64,000 nucleotides of DNA from contig NZ_WSTC01000003.1 in NCBI RefSeq assembly GCF_009789195.1, positions 1 through 64,000 of the forward strand. Reading direction: 5' to 3'. Source of the stretch: Paenibacillus sp. MMS18-CY102. Lineage in GTDB: Bacteria > Bacillota > Bacilli > Paenibacillales > Paenibacillaceae. The translations under genes were made by a program, and so were the position numbers. Within the stretch, counting starts at the first letter, position 1. Each line of letters starts with the position of its first letter. Shown piece by piece: positions 8,172 through 16,930 of this stretch. The notes beneath the pieces are model-generated. The model saw only the letters and a program-made list of their open reading frames with translations. It was not told where the DNA came from and searched no databases.

Positions 8172-9116
8172 TTAGTAAGGCCGATCTCCCACGATGGAGA
8201 TACGCTCTGCTACGCGGCGATGCGGGAAGTAATCCGATACGGCGTAGTGCTGCGTTGCGCGATTATCCCAGAACGCGATCGAATTTTTCTCCCAATGGAA
8301 GCGAACTTGATACTCTGGCGTCTTCGCTTGGTCGAACAGGTATTGCAGCAGCTCTTCACTTTCTTGCGGCTCCAGCCCCACGATGCGAATCGTGAACGCG
8401 CCATTGACGAACAGCGTCTTGCGTCCCGTCTCTGGATGGATGCGAACGACCGGATGCTCGGCAGCCGGGAATTCAACTTGCTTCACAGCCAATAACTCTG
8501 GCGACAGTGCGCGTCCGAAGCTCGGCGTGAAGTCGTGAATGGCGGTCAAGCCATCGATCCGCTCTTTCACCGCTTCCGGCAAATTATCATAAGCAGCAGC
8601 CATATCCGACCAGATCGTATCGCCGCCTAATGGCGGAACCTCCGTCAAGCGAAGCACCGAGCCTAGCGCTGGATCAAGCCGCCACGTTACGTCGGTGTGC
8701 CAGATGTTTTCCATGCCCGTCACTTTCTCATCCTTAGCGAATCGCGTCACTTCCTCCGCACTTCCTTGCGGCAGGAACGGATGCTTCTCCAGCTCGCCCC
8801 ACAGCTTCGCGAATGCCAAATGCTGCTCGCTCGTAATGTCTTGGTTGCGGAAGAACAGCACCTTGTATTCGAGGAAAGCGCGGTGCAGCTCCTTCTTTAG
8901 CTCCGCCCCAACCGGCTGGCTCAGGTCAACGCCTTCGATCTCTGCGCCGATGATAGGCCCAAGCGGCTTCACCGTGAACAGCGTGTACGGCTGGTTTTCC
9001 TCACCTTCCACCCATTTCGTCAGGGAGCGTGCTCCGCTATGGAATGCCCGTTTGGGCGAGTAGCTGCGGGAAAGATAATCGTTTGTTTGGTTTTGCGTTT
9101 GTGTTTGGTAGCTCAT
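8172..9116 (-). CDS. TauD/TfdA family 2-oxoglutarate dioxygenase (first copy)
   Basis: 314 residues from the chosen start, with WHTDVTW (first His and Asp ligands) and RATQHYAV plus a following Arg-rich stretch (distal His, 2-oxoglutarate site). An in-frame ATG lies 18 bases upstream at 9134, but the GAGGAG ribosome binding site overlaps it and is correctly spaced for 9116, so 9116 is preferred. Compared with the second copy it has a roughly 45-residue N-terminal extension. It is the first gene of the dioxygenase-lipoprotein-dioxygenase unit. Two non-identical paralogues may act on different sulfonates. Confidence 0.92.
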   Translation of the reverse strand: MSYQTQTQNQTNDYLSRSYSPKRAFHSGARSLTKWVEGEENQPYTLFTVKPLGPIIGAEIEGVDLSQPVGAELKKELHRAFLEYKVLFFRNQDITSEQHLAFAKLWGELEKHPFLPQGSAEEVTRFAKDEKVTGMENIWHTDVTWRLDPALGSVLRLTEVPPLGGDTIWSDMAAAYDNLPEAVKERIDGLTAIHDFTPSFGRALSPELLAVKQVEFPAAEHPVVRIHPETGRKTLFVNGAFTIRIVGLEPQESEELLQYLFDQAKTPEYQVRFHWEKNSIAFWDNRATQHYAVSDYFPHRRVAERISIVGDRPY

Positions 9117-9134
9117 TAGTTCAACACTCCTCAT

Positions 9135-9406
9135 TGGTTAGTTAACTTAACACACCTGTTTAGTCGGGATTAATGGGTAAAAAAAAGATTTACTCTATTC
9201 AGCGCGTTGACATTCCGCCATTCGAACGCTGATTATCGTAAATCTCTGGTGATCCAGTCGATTTGAAATATTCGGTTTAGTGCGTCTTGCATTGGCTCAT
9301 TCCGTCGTGCCGTTGCTTGATGTGCTACATCGTACCAGTTGTGCCTGCTGCCTGTCAACCCTTATTTTTCAAATAATTTCCGCTTCCAATTATAGTTGTG
9401 GATGAA
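9135..9406. other. Intergenic region between divergent units
   Basis: No gene is visible. It must contain the promoter of the leftward dioxygenase operon, but I could not pick a convincing -35/-10 pair. The rightward promoter and operators lie just beyond its right end. Confidence 0.5.
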
Positions 9407-9424
9407 TTGTGAAATTAATCACAA
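9407..9424. promoter_or_regulatory. FNR/Rex-like operator 1
   Basis: TTGTGAAATTAATCACAA contains TGTGA-N6-TCACA, the FNR/CRP-type core, and is one base from the Rex consensus TTGTGAA-N4-TTCACAA. It ends four bases before the -35 element of the NADH oxidase promoter. Confidence 0.75.
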
Positions 9425-9428
9425 GCCC

Positions 9429-9457
9429 TTGCCAAACCGTCTCCAATTGCATATGAT
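9429..9457 (+). promoter_or_regulatory. Sigma-A promoter of the NADH oxidase gene
   Basis: TTGCCA (9429-9434), a 17-base spacer and TATGAT (9452-9457). The start is expected near 9464, so operators 2 and 3 fall within the first 50 transcribed bases. Confidence 0.7.
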
Positions 9458-9472
9458 AAGAGCAACAAGAGG

Positions 9473-9514
9473 TTGTGAAATAAATCACATAGTAGATTGT
9501 GAAATTAATCACAT
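9473..9514. promoter_or_regulatory. FNR/Rex-like operators 2 and 3
   Basis: Two further 18-bp palindromes, TTGTGAAATAAATCACAT (9473-9490) and TTGTGAAATTAATCACAT (9497-9514), are spaced 24 bp apart. Their place downstream of the predicted start fits repression, for example by the NADH-sensing Rex protein, better than activation. Confidence 0.75.
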
Positions 9515-9550
9515 CACTCCCCACTCGAAACCATTTAGGAGGAATTCCCT

Positions 9551-10879
9551 ATGAAAATCGCTGTTATCGGATGCACACATGCAGGCACGGCTGCCGTTAC
9601 CCAAATGGCCCAACTCTATCCCGAAGCCCAAATTACGGTCTATGAACGGAATGACAACGTATCGTTCCTATCGTGCGGCATTGCCCTTCATGTCGGCGGC
9701 GTCGTAAAGGATGTACAGAAGCTATTCTATGCATCGCCCCAGCAGCTAACGGACATGGGCGTACAAATGAACATGCGGCATGACGTGCTTGAGGTCAATG
9801 CTGATGAACATATGATCCATGTTCGGGATCTGGAGACTGGCATCGCAAGGGTCGACACCTACGATAAGCTTGTCGTGACGACCGGCTCGTGGCCGATCAT
9901 TCCGAAGCTCGGCGGCATGGACCTCGACAATATTCAGTTATGCAAAAACTACGGCCATGCACAAACCATTATCGACAAAGCTCGACATGCAGATCGTGTG
10001 ACCGTTATCGGTGCAGGTTATATCGGCATCGAGCTTGTAGAGGCATTCGAGGAGCTTGGCAAACAAGTTACCCTCATCGACAACATGGACCGCATTCTGT
10101 TCAAATATCTCGACCGCACGTTTACTGACGGCATTGAAAATGAGCTAGAATCGCGCCATATCAAGCTTCAACTTGGCCAGACGGTAACTGGTTTTGAAGG
10201 CGAAGACGGCAAAGTCAGCAAAGTCATTACGACAGCAGGCGAATATGAAACCGACCTCGTTGTGCTCTGCATCGGCTTCCGCCCGAACACGGAACTGCTC
10301 AAAGGCCAAGTGGAAATGTTGTCGAATGGCGCGATTATTGTCGACGAATATATGCGTACGAGCCACCCAGATGTGCTGGCCGCAGGCGACAGCTGCGCAG
10401 TCATGTTCAATCCAACACACAAGCACGCTTACATCCCACTGGCGACGAATGCGGTGCGAATGGGCACGCTAGTAGCGCGCAATTTGATCATACCGACTGT
10501 TCGCTACCTCGGCACGCAAGGCACGTCGGGCATCAAAATTTATGACTACAACATCGCTTCGACCGGCATGACCGAGCAAGCGGCAATCGATGCGGGCATG
10601 ATTGTGAAAAATGTCACAATTGAAGAAAACTATCGGCCAGAGTTTATGCCAACCTATGAAAAAGCGCTGCTGAAGGTCGTCTATGAAGCCGATACCGGCC
10701 GCATTCTAGGGGCACAGGTCATGTCGAAGGCTGACCTGACGCAAGCGATCAATACGATGTCGGTCTGCATCCAAAACGGCATGACGATGGATGAGCTCAG
10801 CTTCGTCGACTTCTTCTTCCAGCCGCATTACAACAAGCCATGGAATCTGCTGAACCAGGCTGGGTTGCAGGCGATGTAG
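9551..10879 (+). CDS. nox: NADH oxidase (water-forming type), CoA-disulfide reductase family
   Basis: FAD flavoprotein of 442 residues. The N-terminal FAD site (VIGCTHAGTAA) and the single redox cysteine C42 in FLSCGIAL are typical of water-forming Nox of lactic acid bacteria. A second Rossmann site (VIGAGYIGIELVEAF, near 155) binds NAD(P)H. The C-terminal dimerisation domain is present, and the length is as usual for the family. It oxidises NADH with oxygen and restores NAD+. The upstream FNR/Rex-like sites agree with redox control. The RBS is AGGAGG. Closely related CoA-disulfide reductases cannot be fully excluded. Confidence 0.9.
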   Translation: MKIAVIGCTHAGTAAVTQMAQLYPEAQITVYERNDNVSFLSCGIALHVGGVVKDVQKLFYASPQQLTDMGVQMNMRHDVLEVNADEHMIHVRDLETGIARVDTYDKLVVTTGSWPIIPKLGGMDLDNIQLCKNYGHAQTIIDKARHADRVTVIGAGYIGIELVEAFEELGKQVTLIDNMDRILFKYLDRTFTDGIENELESRHIKLQLGQTVTGFEGEDGKVSKVITTAGEYETDLVVLCIGFRPNTELLKGQVEMLSNGAIIVDEYMRTSHPDVLAAGDSCAVMFNPTHKHAYIPLATNAVRMGTLVARNLIIPTVRYLGTQGTSGIKIYDYNIASTGMTEQAAIDAGMIVKNVTIEENYRPEFMPTYEKALLKVVYEADTGRILGAQVMSKADLTQAINTMSVCIQNGMTMDELSFVDFFFQPHYNKPWNLLNQAGLQAM

Positions 10880-10916
10880 GGCAGGGATAAGGTCTGTATA
10901 TATTCGATTTGATATG

Positions 10917-10954
10917 AACGAAGCATCCTGTGCCTCAGAATGCTTCGTTTTTTT
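10917..10954 (+). terminator. Terminator of nox
   Basis: ACGAAGCAT pairs with ATGCTTCGT and is followed by seven T. Confidence 0.9.
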
Positions 10955-11059
10955 GGTCATTTGGACAAATCTTATGCAGTATCGATCTAACAAAAAGGTA
11001 GTATTACAACTTTGTTGAATATTGTTATATCCAAGATTCAACAATGAGGAGACGAAATT

Positions 11060-11467
11060 ATGCAAGGTTACAATGTCCTAATGATCTACAATAAAAACAT
11101 GGATCGGTTGCTAATGTGTAAACGATTAAAGAACCCTTATAAAGGGTTAAGCAATCTCGTTGGCGGTAAAATCGAAATTGGTGAAACCGGGATGGACGCT
11201 GCTTACAGAGAACTTCTTGAAGAAACGAACATTTCAAAGGGAGATATCATCTTGCATCACCTAATGGATTTCAAATATTATCTGCAACATTGCTATGTTG
11301 AGGTTTATGCAGGCAAACTCAAACATGATGTAATAGTCTCAGGTGATGAGAATCAATTATACTGGTCTGATTTGAATCAGGATTTTTTTGATATGGCCTT
11401 ATTTGCGGGTGAAGGCAATATTGGACATATGATTGAACAAGTAAAGATGAGCAAAATCATTTTCTGA
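11060..11467 (+). CDS. Nudix hydrolase
   Basis: 135 residues with the Nudix box spanning about 34-56: GGKIEIGE, then RELLEET followed by Asn where the consensus has Gly. Enzymes of this family hydrolyse nucleoside diphosphates linked to another group. The opening YNVLMIYNK...MCKRLKNPYKG resembles 8-oxo-dGTP diphosphatase (MutT/NUDIX) proteins, but the substrate is uncertain. GAGGAG precedes the start. It is a single gene with its own terminator, and it is AT-richer than its neighbours. Confidence 0.88.
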   Translation: MQGYNVLMIYNKNMDRLLMCKRLKNPYKGLSNLVGGKIEIGETGMDAAYRELLEETNISKGDIILHHLMDFKYYLQHCYVEVYAGKLKHDVIVSGDENQLYWSDLNQDFFDMALFAGEGNIGHMIEQVKMSKIIF

Positions 11468-11523
11468 TGAGACACTTCTCGCTCAAGAGTAATAAGGGTT
11501 TCTAAATCACCGCATTTTGAAGC

Positions 11524-11553
11524 AAAACGGCACCTAAGACGGTACCGTTTTTT
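11524..11553 (+). terminator. Terminator of the Nudix gene
   Basis: AACGGCACC pairs with GGTACCGTT (one mismatch) and is followed by six T. It may also serve the convergent nucleotidase gene, since the opposite strand ends in TTTTG. Confidence 0.8.
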
Positions 11554-11557
11554 GCAC

Positions 11558-13303
11558 TTATTTCTTTTTTCCAGTTTCATGAAATCGTGCCATCTGTACA
11601 CCTCTCAAATCCACAATCCGCCCCTCAACCCCCGCCCTAACTCGTCCGATCTTGCCTAGGTAGCCGCTTATCACCTCATAATCCAACAGCTCCAGCTTAT
11701 ACCGCCGTCCGGCGTCGCTCGCCCGCTTCATGGATGTGTAGAAATCTCCTCCTCTCGCCATGAATGTATTCGTCGCAACGACATACAGCGCATCCGGCTT
11801 AATATTTGAATAAGAACCGTCCTCACGGAGCAGCTGTACTTTCACGATACGATGTCCCGCTTCCCGAATATGGGTCACGGCGTCCACCCGCTCCCCTTGC
11901 TTCGACGAATCATAGTAGAATCGCATGCCCGCAACCTGTGGGAACCTTCCTTCCCTTTGCTCTACGCCGCTCACTCCGTTCTCAAGGGCAGCGATGATTT
12001 CGTCGCCTGTCATTTTAAGCGCTGTTATCTTGTTGCTAAAGGGCATTACCATTAGCAGATTTCCAAGCGTAATCGGTCCACGGCGGATCGAAGCACGAAT
12101 GTTGCCGCTATTCTGGATAGCGATGTAACCTTCGGCATCTGGTTCATGAACAAGGCTTTTTATTTTATCCAGCATGCCGTCTGCGATCAAATTACCTAAG
12201 TTCGTCTCCCGTGTGCGTACATGTGCATGCTCACCGTCGAGCGTTACTTTCGTATTACCGACAACCATCCCCTTGACTTGCTCCAACGCCATAGCAAAAT
12301 CTTTCAGCTTAGCCGCCGATGCAGGCTCCCCCGGCCATAATGGCGTACCGTCTGGCTTGGTCTCATCGAGTGCGATCAGCTTTCCACTCCAATTCGTCAC
12401 TACCCCTAAGCCATTGAATTGAACATCCAGCTGCCCGAGATCTGTGCCATGCTCGCCAGCCTGCACGATAAGCGTAGGCTCACGATCCGCGTGCCGAACA
12501 GCTGGAGCCGCCAACCTCGTATGGGAGTGCCCGCCTACGATAATATCGATGCCGGGAACCGTGTCGGCAAGCTTTTGATCAGCCGCTAGTCCATGATGGG
12601 TTAAGGCAATAATCTTATTCACGCCTATCGCTTGCAACGCCGCAACTGCATGACGGGCGGCCTCCATTGCCTCTCGAAACACGAGATGCTGGCCTGGAGA
12701 GGAGAGCGCTGCCGCTTCTGGCGTTGTAAGGCCGATGATGCCTACCCGCTCACCATTGATCACGCGGATGATAGACGGATAGATATGCCCCGGTTCCCCT
12801 TGCGCGCCTGCTCGATCTACAAGCAACGGGCCTAGATTAGGGTCATCCTTGTACGTAATATTTGCGCTAACGAACGGAAAAGACGCACCTTGAATAAACG
12901 GTCGCAACGTCCCCGTCCCTCGGTCGAACTCATGATTGCCGAACGTCATCCCATCATACCCGGCAGCGTTCATGAACCATAAATCCGCCAACCCTTCATA
13001 CTGTGTAAAATACGGCGTGCCCGCGAACACATCACCTGCATCCAGCAGCAGCGTATTGGGCGTTCGTAACTGCTTAATTGCGGTTATGCGACGGGCGATC
13101 AGGTCCAGATGCGCGTGGGTGTCGTTGGTGTGCAGGATGCGGAGTTGAAAATCGTCTTTGGTCCCGGCTGCTTGGGTTCCTCTAGCCTTCTCAGCTCCGG
13201 CAACACCGCTCTCAGCGTCTGTGCTCATTTTTGTAAGCAATACAATAAGGATCATTACGATGGCAAACTTGTAGATGCTGCTGCGTCCCGACCGTGATTT
13301 CAA
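11558..13303 (-). CDS. Secreted 5'-nucleotidase / metallophosphatase
   Basis: About 581 residues from the chosen start. The metallophosphoesterase domain shows LRILHTNDTHAHLD, DAGDVFAGT, GNHEFDRG and GGHSHT, the dinuclear metal site of UshA/YfkN-type enzymes. The C-terminal 5'-nucleotidase domain begins near NLGNLIADGML. A frame is open to 13426, but a TTG at 13303 follows a strong GGGAGGGGAG site and gives a clean signal peptide (KSRSGRSSIYK, then a hydrophobic stretch), so it is preferred. It likely removes phosphate from extracellular nucleotides. It ends about 5 bp past the Nudix terminator, in convergent orientation. Confidence 0.9.
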   Translation of the reverse strand: MKSRSGRSSIYKFAIVMILIVLLTKMSTDAESGVAGAEKARGTQAAGTKDDFQLRILHTNDTHAHLDLIARRITAIKQLRTPNTLLLDAGDVFAGTPYFTQYEGLADLWFMNAAGYDGMTFGNHEFDRGTGTLRPFIQGASFPFVSANITYKDDPNLGPLLVDRAGAQGEPGHIYPSIIRVINGERVGIIGLTTPEAAALSSPGQHLVFREAMEAARHAVAALQAIGVNKIIALTHHGLAADQKLADTVPGIDIIVGGHSHTRLAAPAVRHADREPTLIVQAGEHGTDLGQLDVQFNGLGVVTNWSGKLIALDETKPDGTPLWPGEPASAAKLKDFAMALEQVKGMVVGNTKVTLDGEHAHVRTRETNLGNLIADGMLDKIKSLVHEPDAEGYIAIQNSGNIRASIRRGPITLGNLLMVMPFSNKITALKMTGDEIIAALENGVSGVEQREGRFPQVAGMRFYYDSSKQGERVDAVTHIREAGHRIVKVQLLREDGSYSNIKPDALYVVATNTFMARGGDFYTSMKRASDAGRRYKLELLDYEVISGYLGKIGRVRAGVEGRIVDLRGVQMARFHETGKKK

Positions 13304-13469
13304 AGCCAGCTCCCCTCCCGATACGTTTGTTTTTACAGCTTTCCCCAAAAGCAGGGACAGCGATGTATTCGGGGCAAGTTGTGTCTCAGTCAGGATGACG
13401 AATGAACGTCTTGAACTTGCGAACATTATGGATTAGAGATCAACAAAGAAAGGTTGCCTCGACATAAAA

Positions 13470-13859
13470 ATGATCATGCTTGCTTGGATTCTTACAACGC
13501 TATGGCTTGCCCCTCCCTTAACCGCAGAAGCTGTAGCTGCAGAACCAGTCATTTTAGAGATACACACCAATTATCCATCCTCAAATAACTGGCATACCCT
13601 CCCACGCCAAGGTGAGTTTAAAGTTTCGGCTCGGGCGGCAGCCACGAAGGAGATCATGTTCTGGTACGTACCTGGGGGCAGCGGAACCTGGAATGAACGG
13701 AGGTGGCTAGCAACCGTGGAGGCTAAGCTCCCGAACGACGAGTATTTTGCGCTGCAGTGGAAATATAACGAAGTGATTCATGGGCATCTTGCTATCCAAT
13801 GTTTCGGATATGACGGACAGATGGCTATTAATCATTTGAACATTTCCAATACTAATTAG
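13470..13859 (+). CDS. Small secreted protein of unknown function
   Basis: 129 residues beginning with a signal peptide (hydrophobic to about residue 14, AEAVAAEP near the cleavage site). The rest is a compact, aromatic-rich domain (FWYVPGGSGTW, FALQWKYNE) that reads like a beta-sandwich or immunoglobulin-like module. I do not recognise the family. No strong RBS is visible before the ATG. It is divergent from the 5'-nucleotidase gene. Confidence 0.6.
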   Translation: MIMLAWILTTLWLAPPLTAEAVAAEPVILEIHTNYPSSNNWHTLPRQGEFKVSARAAATKEIMFWYVPGGSGTWNERRWLATVEAKLPNDEYFALQWKYNEVIHGHLAIQCFGYDGQMAINHLNISNTN

Positions 13860-13875
13860 TCGCGTATTAGACAAT

Positions 13876-13911
13876 AAAAAAAAGGACCGTTAAGGGAATT
13901 CCTCAACGGTC
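13876..13911 (-). terminator. Terminator of the esterase gene
   Basis: GACCGTT-GAGG pairs with CCTT-AACGGTC; on the minus strand eight T follow. It is shared by convergent genes. Confidence 0.85.
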
Positions 13912-13928
13912 TGTTCACACACTATTTA

Positions 13929-14837
13929 TTACTTCTCAATCCCGCCATAGAAAGCCAAATAGTTCGCCATCTGCCCACTCCAGTAAGCGTCGTCATGTTT
14001 GCCGCCCGGGATGAGGTGGAACTCGTATTCCCTCGTTTTGCGGCCACTCAAAATTTCGTTAAGTTTGCCCGTTGCAGCCTTAAAGTCATCTAGGTCACCG
14101 CAATCCAAGTAGACGCTCGTCTGGCTTAGCTTCGCCGTAGCTGCCAAACGAAGCGGATCCTTCGCGTTACGTTGCGTTTCATTCGGATACATCCAGTCAA
14201 ACAGCGGCTTCCACATGTCGTCTTGGAAGACGGCCGGCGCGTGCCCTCCGATTTTGCTGAAGAGCTGCGTGTTGCGGAATCCGATATGAAGCGCGGCGTA
14301 TCCGCCCATCGAGGTACCGCCAATATAGCGGCTGTTACGCGATTTATTGGACTTGAAATGGCTATCGATGTACCCAACAACGTCTTGCGTAATGTAATCC
14401 TCGTAACGTCCTTCATACCAGGCGCCTGGATCGGTTGGATCGCCAAGCCATATTTTTTTCACATCCGCAGCGTTCATGCCCCAACTGTTATCGATCTCTG
14501 GCGCTACGATAATCATCGGTTCGATCTTGCCTGCTGCGATCAACGTATCCGCCTGCTCCGTAATATGAAGCGCTTGGAACCAATGGTCCTCATTCAGCTT
14601 GTACGCATGAAGCACGTAAAGCACAGGGTACTTCTCCTTCGCCTCATAATCCGGCGGCAAGTAGACGTTCATCCGCATATTTTGGCGTAACGCCTCGCTG
14701 TAGAACGAGACTTTCATCGTCGACGAAGCCGAATGTTTCACGTTCTCCTTCTCCTGCTTCGCCTCTGCGAATACGCTTTGTTGCATGAGCAGGAACAACG
14801 ATATGACGACGAACAGCAGCTTTCTAACTTTCATCAT
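13929..14837 (-). CDS. Secreted esterase of the esterase D / antigen 85-like family
   Basis: About 302 residues. A signal peptide follows the chosen ATG (MKVRKLLFVVISLFLLMQQ, cut after SVFA). The alpha/beta hydrolase domain carries the nucleophile elbow GGTSMGG, a later Asp (LDCGDLDDF) and the likely catalytic His in GGKHDDAYW. The frame is open to 14876, but GGAGGG sits four bases before 14837 (and seven before the next ATG at 14834), so the start is here. The family cleaves acyl or feruloyl-type esters; the substrate is unknown. Confidence 0.87.
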   Translation of the reverse strand: MMKVRKLLFVVISLFLLMQQSVFAEAKQEKENVKHSASSTMKVSFYSEALRQNMRMNVYLPPDYEAKEKYPVLYVLHAYKLNEDHWFQALHITEQADTLIAAGKIEPMIIVAPEIDNSWGMNAADVKKIWLGDPTDPGAWYEGRYEDYITQDVVGYIDSHFKSNKSRNSRYIGGTSMGGYAALHIGFRNTQLFSKIGGHAPAVFQDDMWKPLFDWMYPNETQRNAKDPLRLAATAKLSQTSVYLDCGDLDDFKAATGKLNEILSGRKTREYEFHLIPGGKHDDAYWSGQMANYLAFYGGIEK

Positions 14838-14955
14838 AGATCCCTCCAATGGATAAGTGCTTTTCTTTCTGCTCATCCAGCTTATCGCAATGGAGGGGTC
14901 CCTTTTAATGGCGGATCGGCAACGAGTTCCTGCAAATCTACAATTTCATCAACGA

Positions 14956-16047
14956 TTAAATCGGCATTTCACCGACATATTCGGATTGCGGACGATAAAT
15001 TCGATTGTTTTGGGACTGTTCGAGAATATGAGCGGTCCATCCTACTAAACGGCTGGAAGTGAATGTTGGAGTAAACAGAGTTGATGGCATTTCGACCGAC
15101 CGTAATACTGCAGCTGCAAAAAATTCTACATTCGTATACAATCGCCTTCCTGGTTTGTACTCATCCAGTATTTTTATCGCAAGCTCTTCAACATAAACGG
15201 CCAAATCTAGCCACGGGTCTTCCGAAGCAAGCCTGCTGGTTACCGTTTTGAGCGCTTCCGCTCTAGGGTCCCTAGTCTTATAAATACGATGGCCAAAGCC
15301 CATTAAACGGTTTCCCTTCCCAAGATGCTCCCTCATCCATTGTTCAGCATTTTCTTTTGAACCAATCCCATCAAGCATAGCCATGACTTCAGAAGGCGCT
15401 CCGCCGTGAAGCGGCCCTTTCATCGCTCCAATTGCGGCACAAATCGCGGAAACGATATCGCTCTGCGTTGATACAACGACCCTTGAAGAGAAGGTCGAAG
15501 CATTCATGCCATGTTCCATAGTCAAAATAGCATAGGCATTCATTGCTGCGACATGCGCTTCCTGGGGGATCTCGCCTTTGAGCATATATAAATAATTCGC
15601 AACATGATTCAAATCAGGATGAGGCTCAATAAATTCCACGCCCCTGTTCCTGCGGTTAAGGTTTGCTATTAGGGTTGGGGCAATTGCCGTTATTCGGATT
15701 GCGTCATCAACTGTCGGAGGCCATGCCGTGAAGGTATGGCTCATGCTCGAAATCACCGTTCGTAATGCACTCATCACATCCAACTGTAACGGAAGGCTCT
15801 CCAATACCTTTTTCTCATCTGCTCCAAGCACACGATATTTTTTGAATTTCGTTATAAACGCCTCGTATTCATTGGCGCTCGGAAATCTTCCGTACCACAG
15901 CAAATATGCTACTTCTTCAAAAGAGTTGTTTACAGCCAAATCCTTCGCCCAATGCCCTCTGTAGATCAACATGCCCTGTTGCCCATCCACTAAGCTAATT
16001 GCGGTCTCTGCAGCCACAACACCTTCTAATCCAGGAAACTGAACCAT
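14956..16047 (-). CDS. Citrate (or methylcitrate) synthase
   Basis: 363 residues from the ATG at 16047, which has GGAGGT six bases before it; a longer frame to 16068 is less likely. Active-site segments are visible: EHGMNASTF (His), GPLHGGAP and GFGHRIYKTRDPRA (His), plus the C-terminal arginine segment near NRIYRP. The enzyme joins acetyl-CoA (or propionyl-CoA) to oxaloacetate. It lies alone, away from isocitrate dehydrogenase genes, so it may be a second, CitA/MmgD-like copy. The intergenic region upstream is very AT-rich. Confidence 0.93.
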   Translation of the reverse strand: MVQFPGLEGVVAAETAISLVDGQQGMLIYRGHWAKDLAVNNSFEEVAYLLWYGRFPSANEYEAFITKFKKYRVLGADEKKVLESLPLQLDVMSALRTVISSMSHTFTAWPPTVDDAIRITAIAPTLIANLNRRNRGVEFIEPHPDLNHVANYLYMLKGEIPQEAHVAAMNAYAILTMEHGMNASTFSSRVVVSTQSDIVSAICAAIGAMKGPLHGGAPSEVMAMLDGIGSKENAEQWMREHLGKGNRLMGFGHRIYKTRDPRAEALKTVTSRLASEDPWLDLAVYVEELAIKILDEYKPGRRLYTNVEFFAAAVLRSVEMPSTLFTPTFTSSRLVGWTAHILEQSQNNRIYRPQSEYVGEMPI

Positions 16048-16264
16048 GTCAATACCTCCGCTTCTCATTAAATATACCTAAAATCATACACATAAATGTA
16101 AACTATAACCAATAGATTATACTTATTACACCAATTAATTAAGGTGATAGTCGATTTCAGTCGTAAAAAATAAAATATATTCATAAATTCGATAATATTC
16201 TTTATGGTGCGTATTTTATTTAATAAATATATAATTAATGCAATATTTTAACAGAAGTGAAATT

Positions 16265-16296
16265 AAAAAAGGCCGCCGAATTCATGCTCGGCAGCC
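16265..16296 (-). terminator. Terminator of the clpP paralogue
   Basis: GGCTGCCGA pairs with TCGGCGGCC (one G-T pair), followed on the minus strand by six T. Confidence 0.85.
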
Positions 16297-16315
16297 TGCA
16301 TAATCCGCTATCATT

Positions 16316-16900
16316 TCAATGCTTCGTAATAATCTGGTCAATAATCCCGTATTGCAGTGCCTCATCAGCCGACATATACGTATCACGGTCCATATCCTGC
16401 TCGACGCGTTCCAGCGGTTGCCCCGTTCGCTCGACCGTGATTCGATTAAGCTTCTCCCGAATGCCTACAATCCGCTTGGCGGTAATGGCAATATCGCTCG
16501 CCTGCCCTTGCGCGCCGCCATGCGGCTGATGAATCATCACTTCGCTGTTTGGGAGCGCGAACCGTTTTCCTTTCGTGCCCGACAGCAGCAAAATCGCCGC
16601 AAACGAAGCCGCCATCCCCGCGCAGATCGTCTGCACATCCGGCTTAATGTAATGCATCGTATCCAAAATCGCGAACCCCGCCGACGTCGAGCCACCCGGG
16701 CTGTTGATATAGAAGTGAATGTCCTTCTCCGGATCCTCCGCCGCCAAGAACAGCAGCTGCGCTGTAATCACGTTGGCGACCTGATCGTCAATCGCAGAGC
16801 CCAAGAACACAATCCGGTCCTTCAGCAACCGGGAATAAATATCGTACGACCGCTCTCCGCGATTCGTCTGCTCGACTACATAAGGAACGATAGAAGACAT
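16316..16900 (-). CDS. clpP: ATP-dependent Clp protease proteolytic subunit
   Basis: 194 residues. The catalytic triad is visible: Ser in GMAAS, His in MIHQP and Asp in DRDTYMS. SPGGS (oxyanion region) and the N-terminal [21 protein letters not shown] segment are typical. It forms the proteolytic barrel used by Clp ATPases. Such bacteria often carry more than one clpP. This copy stands alone, without a Clp ATPase gene nearby. Confidence 0.95.
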   Translation of the reverse strand: MSSIVPYVVEQTNRGERSYDIYSRLLKDRIVFLGSAIDDQVANVITAQLLFLAAEDPEKDIHFYINSPGGSTSAGFAILDTMHYIKPDVQTICAGMAASFAAILLLSGTKGKRFALPNSEVMIHQPHGGAQGQASDIAITAKRIVGIREKLNRITVERTGQPLERVEQDMDRDTYMSADEALQYGIIDQIITKH

Positions 16901-16930
16901 AGGATCCCCTCACTTTTGCTCAAAATGTCA

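Noticed and set aside
13303-13426. Use of the upstream ATG of the 5'-nucleotidase
   Set aside because: It adds about 41 residues before the signal peptide, whereas the TTG at 13303 has a strong GGGAGGGGAG site and gives a normal signal sequence.
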